Origin: an uncultured Clostridia bacterium
GTDB lineage: Bacteria > Bacillota > Clostridia > Christensenellales > CAG-314
Direction: 5' to 3'
Assembly: GCA_934294965.1 (NCBI GenBank)
Contig: CAKRAM010000143.1
Coordinates: forward strand, 1-5,621
Length of the DNA: 5,621 nt
The notes under the pieces are model-generated. The model was not told the DNA's origin. It searched no databases and was given only the letters and a program-made list of their open reading frames with translations. Both the position numbers and the translations under genes were made by a program. This document shows, piece after piece, positions 5,244-5,621 of the stretch (position 1 is the first letter of the stretch; every line of letters begins with the position of its first letter).

Positions 5244-5621
5244 ATGATAAACGAAAAATACAAATGGCTTACCGACGTTTACGTTGCCCACAGAGGTTTG
5301 TTCGACAACGTCACCGTGCCGGAAAACAGCATCCCGGCATTTGAAAAAGCCTCCGAAAACGGTTTTGCCATAGAAATGGACGTTCAGCAAAGCAAGGACG
5401 GCGTTTTGATGGTATTCCACGACGACACGCTTAAACGCATGACAGGCAAAGACGGCTTACTTGTCGACTACACTTTTGACGAACTCCGCCAAATGCGGCT
5501 AATCGACACGGATTGCAAAATCCCCACTTTTGAGGAATTTTTGCAGGCGGCAAACGGAGTGAATTTGGTTGTGGAAATCAAAACTCACAAAAACATAGGT
5601 CCGTTGGAGCAAAAAGTCGTT
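5244..5621 (+). CDS. glycerophosphodiester phosphodiesterase family protein (GDPD), N-terminal 126 residues
   Basis: The visible part is the first half of a GDPD-type TIM barrel, an enzyme class that hydrolyses glycerophosphodiesters to glycerol 3-phosphate and an alcohol. Family motifs appear in order: AHRGL (15-19, catalytic His16-Arg17), PENS (26-29), the metal-binding pair in IEMDV (Glu44, Asp46), VFHDDTLKRMTG (57-68, catalytic His59), the IPTFEEFL segment (93-100) and VVEIK (109-113). No signal peptide or membrane segment precedes the HRG motif, so a cytoplasmic enzyme acting on imported or lipid-derived substrates is likely. The family is usually about 230-250 residues, so about half is beyond the window. 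The start at 5244 is preferred because of its ribosome binding site and because HRG normally lies near the N-terminus; an in-frame ATG at 5187 would add 19 residues. It is transcribed divergently from lepA, and no functional link is evident. Exact substrate is unknown. Confidence 0.92.
   Translation, partial: MINEKYKWLTDVYVAHRGLFDNVTVPENSIPAFEKASENGFAIEMDVQQSKDGVLMVFHDDTLKRMTGKDGLLVDYTFDELRQMRLIDTDCKIPTFEEFLQAANGVNLVVEIKTHKNIGPLEQKVV

Overview
The window looks like a piece of a bacterial chromosome carrying housekeeping genes. The closest match I can suggest is an uncultured Clostridia-like (Bacillota) lineage. This rests on the style of the LepA, HemW and RarA proteins, two promoters of sigma-A type (perfect TATAAT boxes with 17-bp spacers), Gram-positive style ribosome binding sites, moderate GC and ordinary TAG/TAA stops. 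The assignment is an inference from memory of these families, not a search result.

Three genes lie on the minus strand, read from right to left: lepA (elongation factor 4, 5017-3218), hemW (radical SAM heme chaperone, 2499-1372) and rarA (AAA+ recombination/replication factor, 814 to beyond the left edge). lepA and hemW are often neighbours in Gram-positive genomes, but here they are far apart, with 718 bp between lepA and hemW and 557 bp between hemW and rarA. On the plus strand, diverging from lepA, the start of a glycerophosphodiester phosphodiesterase family gene runs off the right edge. The divergent pair shares an intergenic region with two back-to-back promoters, one per gene. I see no convincing intrinsic terminator, so lepA, hemW and rarA may be read partly as one transcript, although weak internal promoters are possible.

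The unusual content is in the two long spacers. The hemW-rarA spacer holds a nested inverted-repeat structure: outer arms of about 25 bp at 995-1019 and 1252-1276, and an inner 20-bp stem at 1125-1144 and 1231-1250 that pairs better in minus-strand RNA. It also holds a 51-bp imperfect direct repeat at 1020-1070 and 1286-1336 and a perfect 14-bp palindrome at 987-1000. It could be a small non-autonomous mobile element or a structured RNA. The lepA-hemW spacer holds a 28-bp tandem duplication with TTTGTACAAA palindromes, a short motif family ending in TTCAAAGC that also appears in the other spacer, and two small minus-strand open frames that I cannot identify. One of these open frames overlaps the hemW start by 8 nt. 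I did not find a defence system, CRISPR array, tRNA, rRNA or complete insertion sequence.
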